A DNA stretch of 64,000 bases from Candidatus Gastranaerophilales bacterium (GCA_944324365.1 CALUWA010000001.1:1-64000), one strand, 5' to 3'; shown: positions 9,240 through 19,003, counted from the first letter of the stretch. Numbers and translations: made by a program. Notes: generated by a model not told the origin, from the sequence alone.

Positions 9240-10337
9240 ATGGAATTCGATATTGAAGATTTTTTGCGAAAAGCTGTTGCTATTGGAGCATCAGATGTTC
9301 ACCTTGCAGTTGGTGAACACCCCACAGTCCGTAAAGACGGTAGAATTTTGAAAATCAACATGCCGGTTTTGACGGATGATGATGTTGACAGAGCCTATGA
9401 CGCTTTGCTGCCTCGAACTACAAAAGATAGCATGGACAGTGTTTACGATTTGGATTTCGCTTATGAGATCCCGGGCGTTTCGCGTTTCAGGGTTAATTTG
9501 AGCCGTCAGTTAGGTAAAAATAAGCTTGTTATCAGGTTAATTCCTTACTATGTTCCTAAAATCAATGAATTAAACCTTCCTACTTCAATTGAGCAATTCG
9601 CTAAGTTAAATAACGGACTTGTTTTGATTACAGGGCCTACGGGTGCTGGTAAGTCAACTACAATCGCTTCTTTGATTGATTATATTAATACTAATTATCC
9701 TAAGCATATTATTACAATTGAAGATCCTATTGAATTTATATTCAATAATAAAAAGTGTATTATCTCACAGCGTCAAATCCTGGTTGATACGGCTTCTTTC
9801 CCTGACGGTGTTAAGTTTGCCTTAAGACAGGATCCGGATGTAATATTTATTGGTGAAATTCGTGACAGAGAAACTATCACTGCTGCTTTGAAAGCTGCAG
9901 AAACAGGGCACCTTGTTTTCGCGACTATTCACACAAATGATGCTGTTCAAACTGTTAACCGTATAATTAACATGTTTGAGCCATCTGACAGAGATGTTAT
10001 TCGCAGCCAGTTGGCCGGATTAATTAAGGGTACCGTTTCTCAGAAACTTGTGCCGTTGAAAGACAGTGCCGGCAGACGTCCTGCTTGTGAAGTCTTAGTT
10101 GTTACTTCTACCGTAAAAGACTTTATTGAAAAAGATGAACTTGATAACATTTATGATTTAGTTAAAAAAGGTTCGTTTAATTCCATGATTACTATGAATA
10201 TGTCTTTGTACAGCCTATATATAAACGGATTAATTTCAGAAGAAGTTGCTATGGAATTTTCTGATGATAAAAATGAATTGCAGCAGATGATGAAAGGTGT
10301 TTATAGCGGTGCAAACGGCGGTATGGATTTAGAGTAA
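9240..10337 (+). CDS. pilT: Type IV pilus retraction ATPase PilT-like
   Basis: A 365-residue cytosolic hexameric ATPase of the GspE/PilT secretion ATPase superfamily, here the retraction type. The N-terminal PAS-like region is followed by Walker A GPTGAGKST (about residues 132-140), the Asp box, Walker B DVIFIGEIRD (about 200-209) and the His box HLVFATIHTN. It would depolymerise pilin fibres made from prepilins such as those at 17.2 and 26.5 kb. recO follows after six bases, forming an operon. Confidence 0.92.
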   Translation: MEFDIEDFLRKAVAIGASDVHLAVGEHPTVRKDGRILKINMPVLTDDDVDRAYDALLPRTTKDSMDSVYDLDFAYEIPGVSRFRVNLSRQLGKNKLVIRLIPYYVPKINELNLPTSIEQFAKLNNGLVLITGPTGAGKSTTIASLIDYINTNYPKHIITIEDPIEFIFNNKKCIISQRQILVDTASFPDGVKFALRQDPDVIFIGEIRDRETITAALKAAETGHLVFATIHTNDAVQTVNRIINMFEPSDRDVIRSQLAGLIKGTVSQKLVPLKDSAGRRPACEVLVVTSTVKDFIEKDELDNIYDLVKKGSFNSMITMNMSLYSLYINGLISEEVAMEFSDDKNELQQMMKGVYSGANGGMDLE

Positions 10338-10343
10338 TTTTTA

Positions 10344-11105
10344 ATGGAATCTTTTGTTACTGATGCTATAAATTTAAAGTCTTATAATCTCAGTGAATCT
10401 GACAAGATTATTGTCATGTATTCGCGTGATAAAGGATTAATCCGCGGTGTTGCTAAAGGTGTAAAAAAGCCTAAGAGTAAGCTGGGTGCTCGCATGGACT
10501 TGCTTGTGGCTAATAAATTGATGCTTCATAAGGGCAAAAATTTGGCAACTATTTCCCAGGCTGAGGCTTTGAATACTTTTAACAAAACCCGGCAGAATAT
10601 GGATAAAATATTCTATTCAATTTATGTTTCTGAGGTTGTGAACAATTTCGGGGTTGAAGATGATCCGTGTTCTTCAGTTATTTACGATCTTTTGTATGAA
10701 ACATTGAATACAATTGCATTAGCAGATGATAAAATTGCGATTATTAATGCTGTTTTGAAATTTCAGTTAAAAATGATGAGGGTTTCCGGATTTTCATTGG
10801 AGCTTGACAGGTGCCTTTGCTGCGGAAATCCTATCGGAGAAGAAAATATGTATTTTTCCGCAAAATTAGGCGGTGTTGTCTGCTTAGAGTGCAATCATAA
10901 CTACGGTCTGAGCGATGTTATGCATTATAAGCTTCGAGATTTCCTTTCAGTTCTAGCCAATTCCGAATTTGACGAAGTGACAGAATATGAAAAGAAAGCT
11001 ACTGAAAAAGTTTGTATTGTCTGTTTTGAGCTTTTAAAATCTTATATTAATTCGCATTCTGCCAAGAAATTTAAGTCAACTAATATACTTCAGGAAGTAG
11101 TTTAG
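10344..11105 (+). CDS. recO: DNA repair protein RecO
   Basis: 253 residues, full length. The N-terminal OB-fold region (AINLKSYNLSESDKIIVMYS) and the zinc-binding cysteines in the pattern C-x2-C (CLCC, about residue 158) and C-x2-C (CLEC, about residue 186) match RecO. It works with RecF/RecR to load RecA on gaps. It is co-transcribed behind pilT, an arrangement that appears to be convenience rather than function. Confidence 0.92.
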   Translation: MESFVTDAINLKSYNLSESDKIIVMYSRDKGLIRGVAKGVKKPKSKLGARMDLLVANKLMLHKGKNLATISQAEALNTFNKTRQNMDKIFYSIYVSEVVNNFGVEDDPCSSVIYDLLYETLNTIALADDKIAIINAVLKFQLKMMRVSGFSLELDRCLCCGNPIGEENMYFSAKLGGVVCLECNHNYGLSDVMHYKLRDFLSVLANSEFDEVTEYEKKATEKVCIVCFELLKSYINSHSAKKFKSTNILQEVV

Positions 11106-11261
11106 ATTAAGGCAAATTTTTAAAATAATCTTTTTCAGTTAAGGCTCTATATGTACACCCCATGCCATTGTTGCGTTCGCTGCTTGTTAAACTGCATTCA
11201 AAACCGTTCCAAAATCATGTTGGTATTAATGTCAAGATACTAAGTTAATAGTATTAATATT

Positions 11262-11489
11262 GTGGATAATTTAATGAATATAAATCAAAAGGTTGCAGAA
11301 CGTATTAAAGCATTGAGAAAAGAGCACCATCTGACGGCGGAAAAGCTTGCATGGTACTCTGACTTATCAAAGAGCTGCATTACATATGCAGAAAAGGCTC
11401 AACGTGACATCAGAATGTCAACAATTGAAGCCATCTGCAAAGGTTTTAATATAACTATAGCTGAATTCTTTTCTTCATTTAAGAATTGA
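11262..11489 (+). CDS. Small XRE-family HTH regulator
   Basis: 75 residues forming little more than one Cro/C1-type helix-turn-helix (INQKVAERIKALRKEHHLTAEKLAWYSDLSKSC region, then DIRMSTIEAICKGFNITIAEFF). The first in-frame start is GTG at 11262; an ATG at 11274 would remove four residues and may be the true start. The last 11 bases overlap the end of the convergent PfkB kinase. Its target is unknown; no operator was recognised. Confidence 0.85.
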   Translation: MDNLMNINQKVAERIKALRKEHHLTAEKLAWYSDLSKSCITYAEKAQRDIRMSTIEAICKGFNITIAEFFSSFKN

Positions 11490-12528
11490 GTTTTTGGTAC
11501 GTATATTCAGGATGCTGTTTTAATTTTTCTTCTATTTGTTCAAATGTCAGCAGTCCTTGAGTAGCTCCGAATTCAGAAACAACTCCTGCAGAATTAACTG
11601 ATGCCATCATTAAGGATTCACCTATGTTAATTTTGGTTTTTCCGAGCGCGGCACAGAATGTTGAGGCAAAAGCGTCTCCTGCGCCGAGAGTTGAAACGAC
11701 AGGGCCTTCAAATACGGGACAGTAGTAAAAATGTTTGCCGTCATATGCGTAAGCGCCTTTTCCGCCGTCCGTAATTACGATTATTTGATAATCTTTTACT
11801 TTTAATTTCTTGAACATTTCTTTTATGTCAGGGTGTATGAGTTCTTCCGAATATTTTACCTCCCTTGTGTCAGGTCTGACCTGAATTTGGGTGGCCATAG
11901 AAGCTTCTTCTTTGTTCATAACAACGATTTGTGCGGTTTCAAGTATTTGTTTCAGATAATTAAAACCTCTTTTAATACTTGTTGTACCGGCATTGAAACA
12001 TACATAAACATCGTTTTTTCCAGCAAACTTCACAATATCATCAAGAACTTTATTACTGTCGCCGTTTAGCGGGGCGATATAAAGTAATTTTGAATTTTTA
12101 ATAGCTTCAAAATTTATATCTGATTTTGTTATATGAGCATTAGCGCCGCGGTGTGCAAGAACGGTTCTGTCGCCCTGGAAGCTTACCAGAATAATTGAAA
12201 AACCCGTGCTGTCTTGTGCATCCTGTATTTTATTTGATAAATCTACATTTTTATTTTTGAATGAGTCTAAAATTCCTTCGGAATATATATCATCGCCTAT
12301 TTTAAATATTGCGCTTGTTTTCAATCCTAAATTTGCAAAGTTCACGGCAGTATTAATGCCGCCTCCGCCGACATTTGAAGCGAAATCTGAAATTTCAACT
12401 TTTGCGCCGTACGGATAACTCATAAATTCAGATTTTTTACTTTTAGAATATACTGATACAATATTGGCATCTTCACATTCAACAAAAACATCCATTGTTG
12501 CGCTGCCGATAGTTATAACATCAAACAT
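11479..12528 (-). CDS. PfkB-family carbohydrate or nucleoside kinase
   Basis: A ribokinase-fold kinase. The N-terminal GSATMDVF, the double-glycine region NVGGGGINTAVNFANLG and the C-terminal anion hole and catalytic base in TLGAGDAFAS define the PfkB family. The start is set at 12528, where ATG follows AAGGGAGATAAA; a longer frame begins at 12564 but lacks a ribosome site. The product is then 349 residues, slightly longer than ribokinase. Substrate not identifiable; a sugar or nucleoside is likely. It converges on the XRE gene. Confidence 0.85.
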   Translation of the reverse strand: MFDVITIGSATMDVFVECEDANIVSVYSKSKKSEFMSYPYGAKVEISDFASNVGGGGINTAVNFANLGLKTSAIFKIGDDIYSEGILDSFKNKNVDLSNKIQDAQDSTGFSIILVSFQGDRTVLAHRGANAHITKSDINFEAIKNSKLLYIAPLNGDSNKVLDDIVKFAGKNDVYVCFNAGTTSIKRGFNYLKQILETAQIVVMNKEEASMATQIQVRPDTREVKYSEELIHPDIKEMFKKLKVKDYQIIVITDGGKGAYAYDGKHFYYCPVFEGPVVSTLGAGDAFASTFCAALGKTKINIGESLMMASVNSAGVVSEFGATQGLLTFEQIEEKLKQHPEYTYQKLNS

Positions 12529-12680
12529 TTTATCTCCCTTGCTATATTTACTCCATATATCCACATATTAACACAAAAAAATTTGATTTTTGTAAACATA
12601 TTGATATATATTGGCAAAAAATTTTTTTTAGGATTTTATAATAGAACTGTAGATATACATTTATTAAAAGGAAATTTATC

Positions 12681-14930
12681 ATGCAGATACAAAAGGTTAG
12701 CTATTTACCCCTTACGGCGCGTTATACGCAAAATAAACCCGCAAAAAATTGCAGAACTACCAATTCAAATTCTATGCCTTATTTGACTCAATTTGCATAT
12801 AGGGACTACGGAATTTCATTTGCCGGACAAATAAACCGTTCTCCTGCAAATTTTTATGAATTTAACAAGAAAAATCTGCCAGATACAATGAAAGAATATT
12901 TAAATGCGGATTACGAGGACAGGCAGAATATGCCGCCGGCTCAGATGATGAAGCTTGTATACGGTGATTTGAACGAAATAAATTCTTTGGATTTTGTGCC
13001 GAGACTTTTCCCGGATGAGCCTTTGTTTGCCGATTTGACAGACCGCCCGAAAAGAAATGCAAGAAAAGGCTTGGTTTCTGAATTTGAGGCTCTCAGAGAT
13101 GAGATGAAAGATGAACCGCTATTTAAGGATGGTTCTTCTAACCTTGGTATGTATCTTTTAAGAAAAATATATTTGGAAGGTAAGCAAAGAAAAGAGATAA
13201 ATAAAGATTTTTATAATGATTTATCAGATACTTACAAGGGGCTTATAACGAGTCCTGTGGATTATTCCACATTCAGTGCTTATGGTATAAAATTCCCTAA
13301 AACTCCGTTCTGGAATTCTTTTGTAGTAACCCGTGACGACTGGAATTATGTTTATAAACCGCGAAAAGCGTTTGAACGCAGCGGCATTTCTCAAAAGCAC
13401 GAATTATCCTTTGAAGATTTGAAAAAAGAAAGTATTCAGCAGAAAATACCTCCAAAGTTTAAATTAAATGATTTTGAAGTAGATAAAATGACGGATGCTA
13501 TTGTTGACGGTTCCGGCAGTCTGAATGCCGCAAGAAAAAATTTGAAGCGGAAAGGAATAAAAGATCCTGAAAAATTGACTTTTGTGAGCAAGTATTTCGG
13601 TGAGATAATGAGTGTTGCATTAGAAAAAATTCATGCTTCTGATGAAATGAAAGACTTTTTTGCAAATTATGACAGCTTGAATAAAAAGCAACGCGAAAAA
13701 TTTAATGCATATTGGCATAGCAATAGCCAAATGCGTACGCTGCAGTCAATTGCTGTTTCAGATACCATAAAATTATTCTTTGAGGCATACGGAGCAGACG
13801 GTAACAACGAGGAGTTCAGAGATTTACTTAATTATGCAGCATCTATTAAGCCGGAACGTGAAGCCAGAAAAGCGGAGCATGACAGAATACAGGCCGAATA
13901 TGAAGAGCTTTTTGCACAGCTTGACGATGAGCAGGAAGTTCAGGAAAAGCCGCTCGTTCCTTTAAGTCAGGAAAAACTTAATGAAATGTTGAAGGAAGAA
14001 GCAATTAAAGGCGGCGCGGAAGTGTTTGAATTTATTTCACCGGAGGGCGATCATTATTCTTGTGTATGTAATGTTGATGAAGTTTTTACGAGAAATTTGA
14101 AAGCTGAAACTCTGCTTTTACCGTCCTCATTTGTTAATAAATACACTAGATTTATGCTTTCTTCACCTCTGGCTACTCCGGAGTATAAAAAATCCATAGC
14201 ATTAATGGTAGATGTTCCGGATTTTGCGAAAGAACAGCTTATGCAGCCCGATGACTACCGCAAAATTTCTGCGAATATCAATCGGGAATTCGGTTTAAAA
14301 TTCCCGAAAATTATGCTTGCTGATGAGCAGGCACTTGCGGTCAGAATATTGGATCGTCTTGGATTTCCTCCTAAATATTCAATGATGATAGCTTTTGATG
14401 CGCAAAAGTTGATGAATTTTGCTGCTGATACTTTGAAAATTAAAGATTGGACGCCTGAAGAGCGTGCAAAGCTGGATAAAGATTACCAAAGTTATCTTGC
14501 ACCGCTTAAAGACAAGAAAGAAATAAATAAAATTAATGAAGATTTAGTTAATTACTTCTCTAAAGTGGATTTGAATGCCCCGTGTGATACTGAGGACGAA
14601 TTTTATGATGATTTGATAAAGCTTACTGCAGCAAATATGCAGAGATATCCTCAAGTTAAAGGAATGATTTCAAAACTTATAAGACAGACTAAGTATCTGG
14701 AAGAATACGGCGGTTCAGCAAGGCTTTTGTTACAGGACAATATTCCTGAATCTGTCAAGGATATAAAACGTAGACTTATGATTGAGGATTTGATTGCAAG
14801 AAACTCTCAGGATCTTATTCCTGTTTTTGCACTTAGTTCCGTAAACGCAAAGAAATATGTGCATGACGAGTCCCTTGCAAGTATGCTTGTTGCCAAGGCC
14901 GTGAGATTGCATGGCAATTTCTTTAATTAA
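12681..14930 (+). CDS. Large protein of unknown family with F-A-G leader
   Basis: 749 residues, no membrane helix and no recognised domain. Charged and helix-rich (for example a Lys/Glu stretch around residues 390-430). The first 50 residues are polar, start MQIQK and end in GISFAG (about residues 43-48), a leader type also found in the proteins ending at 19088 and 28476. A ribosome site AAAAGGAAA precedes the ATG. A clean terminator follows. The function is unknown; the leader could be a sorting or secretion signal. Confidence 0.8.
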   Translation: MQIQKVSYLPLTARYTQNKPAKNCRTTNSNSMPYLTQFAYRDYGISFAGQINRSPANFYEFNKKNLPDTMKEYLNADYEDRQNMPPAQMMKLVYGDLNEINSLDFVPRLFPDEPLFADLTDRPKRNARKGLVSEFEALRDEMKDEPLFKDGSSNLGMYLLRKIYLEGKQRKEINKDFYNDLSDTYKGLITSPVDYSTFSAYGIKFPKTPFWNSFVVTRDDWNYVYKPRKAFERSGISQKHELSFEDLKKESIQQKIPPKFKLNDFEVDKMTDAIVDGSGSLNAARKNLKRKGIKDPEKLTFVSKYFGEIMSVALEKIHASDEMKDFFANYDSLNKKQREKFNAYWHSNSQMRTLQSIAVSDTIKLFFEAYGADGNNEEFRDLLNYAASIKPEREARKAEHDRIQAEYEELFAQLDDEQEVQEKPLVPLSQEKLNEMLKEEAIKGGAEVFEFISPEGDHYSCVCNVDEVFTRNLKAETLLLPSSFVNKYTRFMLSSPLATPEYKKSIALMVDVPDFAKEQLMQPDDYRKISANINREFGLKFPKIMLADEQALAVRILDRLGFPPKYSMMIAFDAQKLMNFAADTLKIKDWTPEERAKLDKDYQSYLAPLKDKKEINKINEDLVNYFSKVDLNAPCDTEDEFYDDLIKLTAANMQRYPQVKGMISKLIRQTKYLEEYGGSARLLLQDNIPESVKDIKRRLMIEDLIARNSQDLIPVFALSSVNAKKYVHDESLASMLVAKAVRLHGNFFN

Positions 14931-14949
14931 ATTCTATAAAACAGCAGCA

Positions 14950-14980
14950 AAAAAGCCGGTTATAATTAACCGGCTTTTTA
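14950..14980. terminator. Bidirectional rho-independent terminator
   Basis: AAAAGCCGGTTA and TAACCGGCTTTTT (14951-14979) form a strong hairpin with flanking A and T runs between the convergent ends of the 749-residue gene and pnp. Confidence 0.9.
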
Positions 14981-14998
14981 TGTTATAAGCTGAATTTA

Positions 14999-17140
14999 TT
15001 AGTTAAACTGAGCTTTTTCTTCTTCGCTTACACCTTTGATTGTAAGATTTACTCTGCCTTTATCATCAATTTTGATAACTTTAACGATAACTTCATCTCC
15101 GATGTGTAAGTGAGGTTCAATTGTTTCAATGCGTTCCTGGCAAACTTGGGAGATATGTACCATTCCGTCTTTGCCCGGAGCAAGTTCAACAAAAGCCCCG
15201 ATAGGTATTATTCTTACAACTTTACCTTTAACAACCATTCCAGGTTCAGGCTTGAATGTAAGTTCCTTAATCATTCTTCTGGCAATTTCGGCGCCTTCCT
15301 GGTCGTTAGAAGTAATTGTTACAACACCATTGTCCTGAATATCTATTTCGGCACCTGATGCGTCTATAATTGCACGGATTTGTTTTCCGCCAGGTCCGAT
15401 GACTGTTCCTATATCTTCAACAGGGATTGTCATTGTAGAAATGCTTGGAGCATAAGGTGACAATGGGCCAGGTTCCGTGATTGCTTCTCTCATTTTTGAT
15501 AAGATATGTAATCTGCCTTCTTTCGCCTGGAATAAAGCTTTTCTTAAGGTTTCATTCGGAATGCCTTTTGCTTTCATATCCATTTGAAGAGCGGTAATTC
15601 CGGTATCATTGCCGGTAACTTTAAAGTCCATATCACCGAGGAAGTCCTCAATGCCCTGAATATCAGTAAGAACAACAGGTTCGTATCCTTCTTCCTTAAT
15701 CATACCCATAGCAACACCGCCAATCATGCATTTTACAGGAACTCCTGCATTCATCAATGCCATTGAAGAGCCGCAAGTTGATGCCATTGAGGTAGAACCG
15801 TTAGATTCTAATACATCTGATGTTACTCTGATTGTATATCCGAATTCTTCTTGTGAAGGTAATGCCGGAATATTAGCTCTTTCTGCCAATGCACCGTGGC
15901 CTACTTCACGTCTGCCAGGGCCTCTGAGCGCTTTAACTTCACCTACTGAAAATCCCGGGAATATGTATTTGTGCATATAAGTTTTTTCAGTTTGAGGATC
16001 AACGCCGTCAAGTTCCTGTTTCATGCCAGGGCCTGCAAGTGTTGCAACTGACAGAACTTGGGTTTGGCCTCTTGTGAATACTGCTGAACCGTGAGCGCGA
16101 GGAATTACCCCAACTTCGCACCAGATAGGACGAACTTCGTTTGGTTTTCTTCCGTCAGCTCTGACGCCTTCATCCAAAATCATTGCACGCATTACATGTT
16201 TTTCTGCGGCTTTGAATTCTTCCGCAACAAAGTCAACACCGGTTTCTTCAATCATTTTCTTAATATTATGATCTTCCGGCAGGGCTTCTATTTTTTCCTT
16301 GACTAACTTTTTAGCTTCTTCAAGTTTTTCTTGACGGTAGTTCCTGTCAAAGTTATGATATGCATCAAAAATCATATCGTGAGCGGTTTCTTCTATTATG
16401 TTTTTAATTTCGGTTGTATCATAAGGGTTAACAAACTCTTCTTTTACAACGCCGCAAGCTTTGACAAATTCAACCTGAGCTTCGCACTGTTTTCTTATTT
16501 CGTTTTGAGCAAATTCAACAGCGTTCATTATATCATCTTCAGTTACGAATTTACATCCAGCTTCAACCATAATAACGCTGTCGTGAGTACCTGCTACAAC
16601 TATATCAAGATCAGATTTTGCAGCCTGCTGGTGTGTAGGGTTAGCAATCATATTGCCCTGTTCATCACGACCAACTCTGACTGCCCCGATTGGGCCTTCA
16701 AAAGGTGCTCCTGAAAGCATTAATGCACATGATGCACCGAGCATTGCAAGTGTATCAGGTTGATTTTGCTGATCATAGCTGAATAACTGCGCTACAATTT
16801 GTATATCGTTTCTGTAACCTTTAGGGAATAAAGGTCTAATAGGTCTGTCGATTAAGCGTGAAATAAGAATAGCTTTATCGCTGGCTTTTCCTTCTGAACG
16901 GTTATAACCGCCCGGAATTCTGCCAATAGCTGACATTCTTTCTTCATAATCAATCAATAACGGGAAGAAGTCTATACCCACTCTCGGTTCTTTTGAAACT
17001 ACGCAGTGAACAAATAGCATTGTATCACCGCATCTTACTGTAACAGAACCGTTTGTAGATAGAGCATACTTTCCGGTTTCAACGGTAACTGTTTTACCGC
17101 CGATTTCAATTTCGAATTTTTTTGTTTCCGGTATTGTCAT
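14999..17140 (-). CDS. pnp: Polynucleotide phosphorylase
   Basis: 713 residues, full length. Two RNase PH-like domains, the catalytic metal-site region DIQGIEDFLGDMDFKVTG (about residues 480-497), then a KH domain (GTVIGPGGKQIRAI, about 563-576) and an S1 domain at the C-terminus (VVRIIPIGAFVEL onward). It degrades RNA 3' to 5' with phosphate and is a core degradosome enzyme. The ATG at 17140 follows AAAGGTAAGT. It lies downstream of a prepilin-like gene on the same strand. Confidence 0.97.
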   Translation of the reverse strand: MTIPETKKFEIEIGGKTVTVETGKYALSTNGSVTVRCGDTMLFVHCVVSKEPRVGIDFFPLLIDYEERMSAIGRIPGGYNRSEGKASDKAILISRLIDRPIRPLFPKGYRNDIQIVAQLFSYDQQNQPDTLAMLGASCALMLSGAPFEGPIGAVRVGRDEQGNMIANPTHQQAAKSDLDIVVAGTHDSVIMVEAGCKFVTEDDIMNAVEFAQNEIRKQCEAQVEFVKACGVVKEEFVNPYDTTEIKNIIEETAHDMIFDAYHNFDRNYRQEKLEEAKKLVKEKIEALPEDHNIKKMIEETGVDFVAEEFKAAEKHVMRAMILDEGVRADGRKPNEVRPIWCEVGVIPRAHGSAVFTRGQTQVLSVATLAGPGMKQELDGVDPQTEKTYMHKYIFPGFSVGEVKALRGPGRREVGHGALAERANIPALPSQEEFGYTIRVTSDVLESNGSTSMASTCGSSMALMNAGVPVKCMIGGVAMGMIKEEGYEPVVLTDIQGIEDFLGDMDFKVTGNDTGITALQMDMKAKGIPNETLRKALFQAKEGRLHILSKMREAITEPGPLSPYAPSISTMTIPVEDIGTVIGPGGKQIRAIIDASGAEIDIQDNGVVTITSNDQEGAEIARRMIKELTFKPEPGMVVKGKVVRIIPIGAFVELAPGKDGMVHISQVCQERIETIEPHLHIGDEVIVKVIKIDDKGRVNLTIKGVSEEEKAQFN

Positions 17141-17241
17141 ACTTACCTTTCATCTTTCTGCGTGTACTCCCACGCCTTTTGTTATACACTTCTGTTGTTC
17201 GTATTTATTATACCGCAAACATGATTTTTAGTATATTTTTA

Positions 17242-18078
17242 TTAAGGTAGACACTCAAAGTACCCTTTGCTTTCATCACCAGGACATCTGTCAAGTATTG
17301 CAAAATTGGCACATGTAGCCCCGTTGAGAGCGGAAGGCGAAGTTGGCGAGCATTTGTCTTTGTTTTCTTCAGTATTGTTGTATACGGGTATTCCGTTTTC
17401 TGTGTATACTTTATTTCCTTCATCATCAAGTTTTATTTCTGATTCAGAGTATGCGGGTTTTAGTGCATTATTGGTTGAATTTTTATCTATTCTGAATATA
17501 AAAATATCATGTCCAAGTGCATTTGGTTTTTTGAGCCCATTGGTATCTATTGTGAACCATAGAGCGCCGCAATTTTGCATAATCGAAAGCATACTTCCGT
17601 CCATAGTTACAAAAGCATTGTCAGCATTCATTGATTGCGAGCATTGAGGGTACTGTCCAGTTCGTTTTCGAGAATAGTTAAGCATTGAGCTGTGATATTT
17701 TGTTTTTTGTATAGGAGTTAATTTCTTCAATTGTCTGTAGTTAGAAAGGATTGCTTGCGCATATGCAGAATTACCATCCGGATCACCGTCTGGTCTTTCT
17801 TCTGTCGGATTAAGTACATATACCGGTATTTCTTCTGCGTTAACAAGATTGACTGCGTTTGCCAGATTTGAGTATGATTTTTTAAATGCTGTTTCAAGTT
17901 CTTTGTGCCGCGTATTGTTGATAACTGTCGGCAAGGTCATGGCGGCAACGATACCGATAATGCCGAGTGTGATAAGTACTTCTGCAAGCGTGAATGCAGC
18001 TTTCTTTTTCAGATCGCGGACGAACCTTCGGTTTTCCGCGTTGCCATACGGTTGGCAGAATGTACCAAAACATGTCAT
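17242..18078 (-). CDS. Type IV prepilin-like protein (pseudopilin)
   Basis: The coding core has an N-terminal KKKAAFTLAEVLITLGI motif followed by a hydrophobic helix, the class III signal of prepilins cleaved and N-methylated by a PilD-type peptidase, then a Cys-containing globular domain of about 230 residues. The residue before the cleaved Phe is Ala, not Gly. The only ATG close to the signal is at 18078, giving 278 residues, but it falls inside a palindromic repeat (18077-18098) and has no ribosome site, so the true start is uncertain. Translation upstream of 18078 reads repeat DNA. Confidence 0.75.
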   Translation of the reverse strand: MTCFGTFCQPYGNAENRRFVRDLKKKAAFTLAEVLITLGIIGIVAAMTLPTVINNTRHKELETAFKKSYSNLANAVNLVNAEEIPVYVLNPTEERPDGDPDGNSAYAQAILSNYRQLKKLTPIQKTKYHSSMLNYSRKRTGQYPQCSQSMNADNAFVTMDGSMLSIMQNCGALWFTIDTNGLKKPNALGHDIFIFRIDKNSTNNALKPAYSESEIKLDDEGNKVYTENGIPVYNNTEENKDKCSPTSPSALNGATCANFAILDRCPGDESKGYFECLP

Positions 18079-18530
18079 CGCGCACTTCGTTGCGCGATCT
18101 TTTCTTCTGGATTGCTTCACTTCGTTCGCAATGACGCCTGATGTAAGTCTGGCGAACGTGCACGAAGTGCGATAGTGAGCCCTGAAAGAATTTGAGCTTT
18201 GCTCAAATAACATTTGTGCATTGAGCGTCAGCGAAATGCAGGGAACGTTTGCGTGTTTTCTCTTTCTTTGGTTCATTTCTTTCTCTTTGCTTCGCAAATA
18301 AAGAGAAAGAAATGAACATAAACGGTACCTTTGCATATCAAAAGAGGTACCAATAACATGAATTATGTTACTAAAGTGTCGTGCCTCAGGCACAGAGATT
18401 CTTCGGACTTCGTCCTCAGAATGACGGAATTGGGCTTTACACTCAAAATGTCGACATAGCAGGGATTTTAACTTGCCTAAAAGGCTGAAACCCTCTCCAA
18501 AAGCGGAGAGCTTAGCCCCCCCCCCCTGGA
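18077..18530. repeat. Cluster of intergenic palindromic repeats
   Basis: A stretch of about 450 bp without a credible gene, packed with short inverted repeats: ATCGCGCA-loop-TGCGCGAT (18077-18098), a TTGCTTCACTTCGTTCGCAA unit near 18111-18131, GCACGAAGTGC near 18160-18170, and ATTCTTCGGAC-loop-GTCCTCAGAAT (18398-18422). Translated, the first units read HCERSEAIQ, a signature of dispersed repeat DNA seen in many bacterial genomes. A run of 11 C residues lies at 18516-18526. Confidence 0.75.
18272..18316. repeat. Perfect 17-bp inverted repeat
   Basis: TTCATTTCTTTCTCTTT at 18272-18288 is exactly complementary to 18300-18316, with an 11-base loop. There is no T-run to make it a typical terminator. 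Confidence 0.85.
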
Positions 18531-18636
18531 GAATATAGGTATAATCGGTATTTTCAGATTTTAACATTTGATATATCCTCCGTAAATTCTACTCTATATT
18601 AGATTATAATATATTTTTGAATGCTTATCAAGTGCA

Positions 18637-18664
18637 ACAAAAAAGCCTTATTGCTAAGGCTTAT
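18637..18664 (-). terminator. Rho-independent terminator
   Basis: On the minus strand AAGCCTTA-GCAA-TAAGGCTT (18662-18643) is followed by a run of T residues. It ends the leftward transcript carrying the gene that stops at 18707. Confidence 0.8.
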
Positions 18665-18706
18665 AAAATTAGTGTTAGGTAAGTGTAGGTAGTAAATAAT
18701 CCTTTA

Positions 18707-19003
18707 TTAAAAATGCATATCAAACTTCGGCGGCATACCGTTTGTTTTTTCATCTTCCATACGCATTGCCGAACCTATCGTGAAGTTTTGTGCAAATAGT
18801 TTGTTAATCTCAAAGTTTATATCCCCGTTAAATACTTTTTCATTTTCTTCCAAAAAGTTAAATAACGGTTCGACCGGAGCTCCGACAATTCCCGAAAGTG
18901 TCCCTTCCGCAAGTTTTAAGGTTCTTTCGCCGATTTCCGGAACTTTTACGTTCATCCCGAATGGTTTATAGGGTCTGTTAAATGAAGCTCCTGTATCTGT
19001 CAT
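18707..19003 (-). CDS. Small protein of unknown function
   Basis: 98 residues from the ATG at 19003, which follows AAAGGG at a fitting distance; a longer frame starting at 19042 lacks this. No signal peptide or membrane helix; a Pro/Gly-rich start (TGASFNRPYKPFGMN) and an acidic helical C-terminal half. It lies 84 bp behind the HNH-like gene on the same strand and ends at a strong terminator, so the two may be co-transcribed. Not recognised. Confidence 0.65.
   Translation of the reverse strand: MTDTGASFNRPYKPFGMNVKVPEIGERTLKLAEGTLSGIVGAPVEPLFNFLEENEKVFNGDINFEINKLFAQNFTIGSAMRMEDEKTNGMPPKFDMHF

Noticed and set aside
12611-12642. Housekeeping promoter ahead of the 749-residue gene
   Set aside because: TTGGCA and TATAAT are present but 20 bases apart, too far for a confident call.
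15110-16714. Rightward frames opposite pnp
   Set aside because: They are shadows of the well-supported polynucleotide phosphorylase gene and have no ribosome sites.
18079-18567. Upstream 163-codon extension of the prepilin-like frame
   Set aside because: It reads through dispersed palindromic repeats and a run of 11 C residues; its amino acid sequence is the HCERSEAIQ type typical of repeat DNA.
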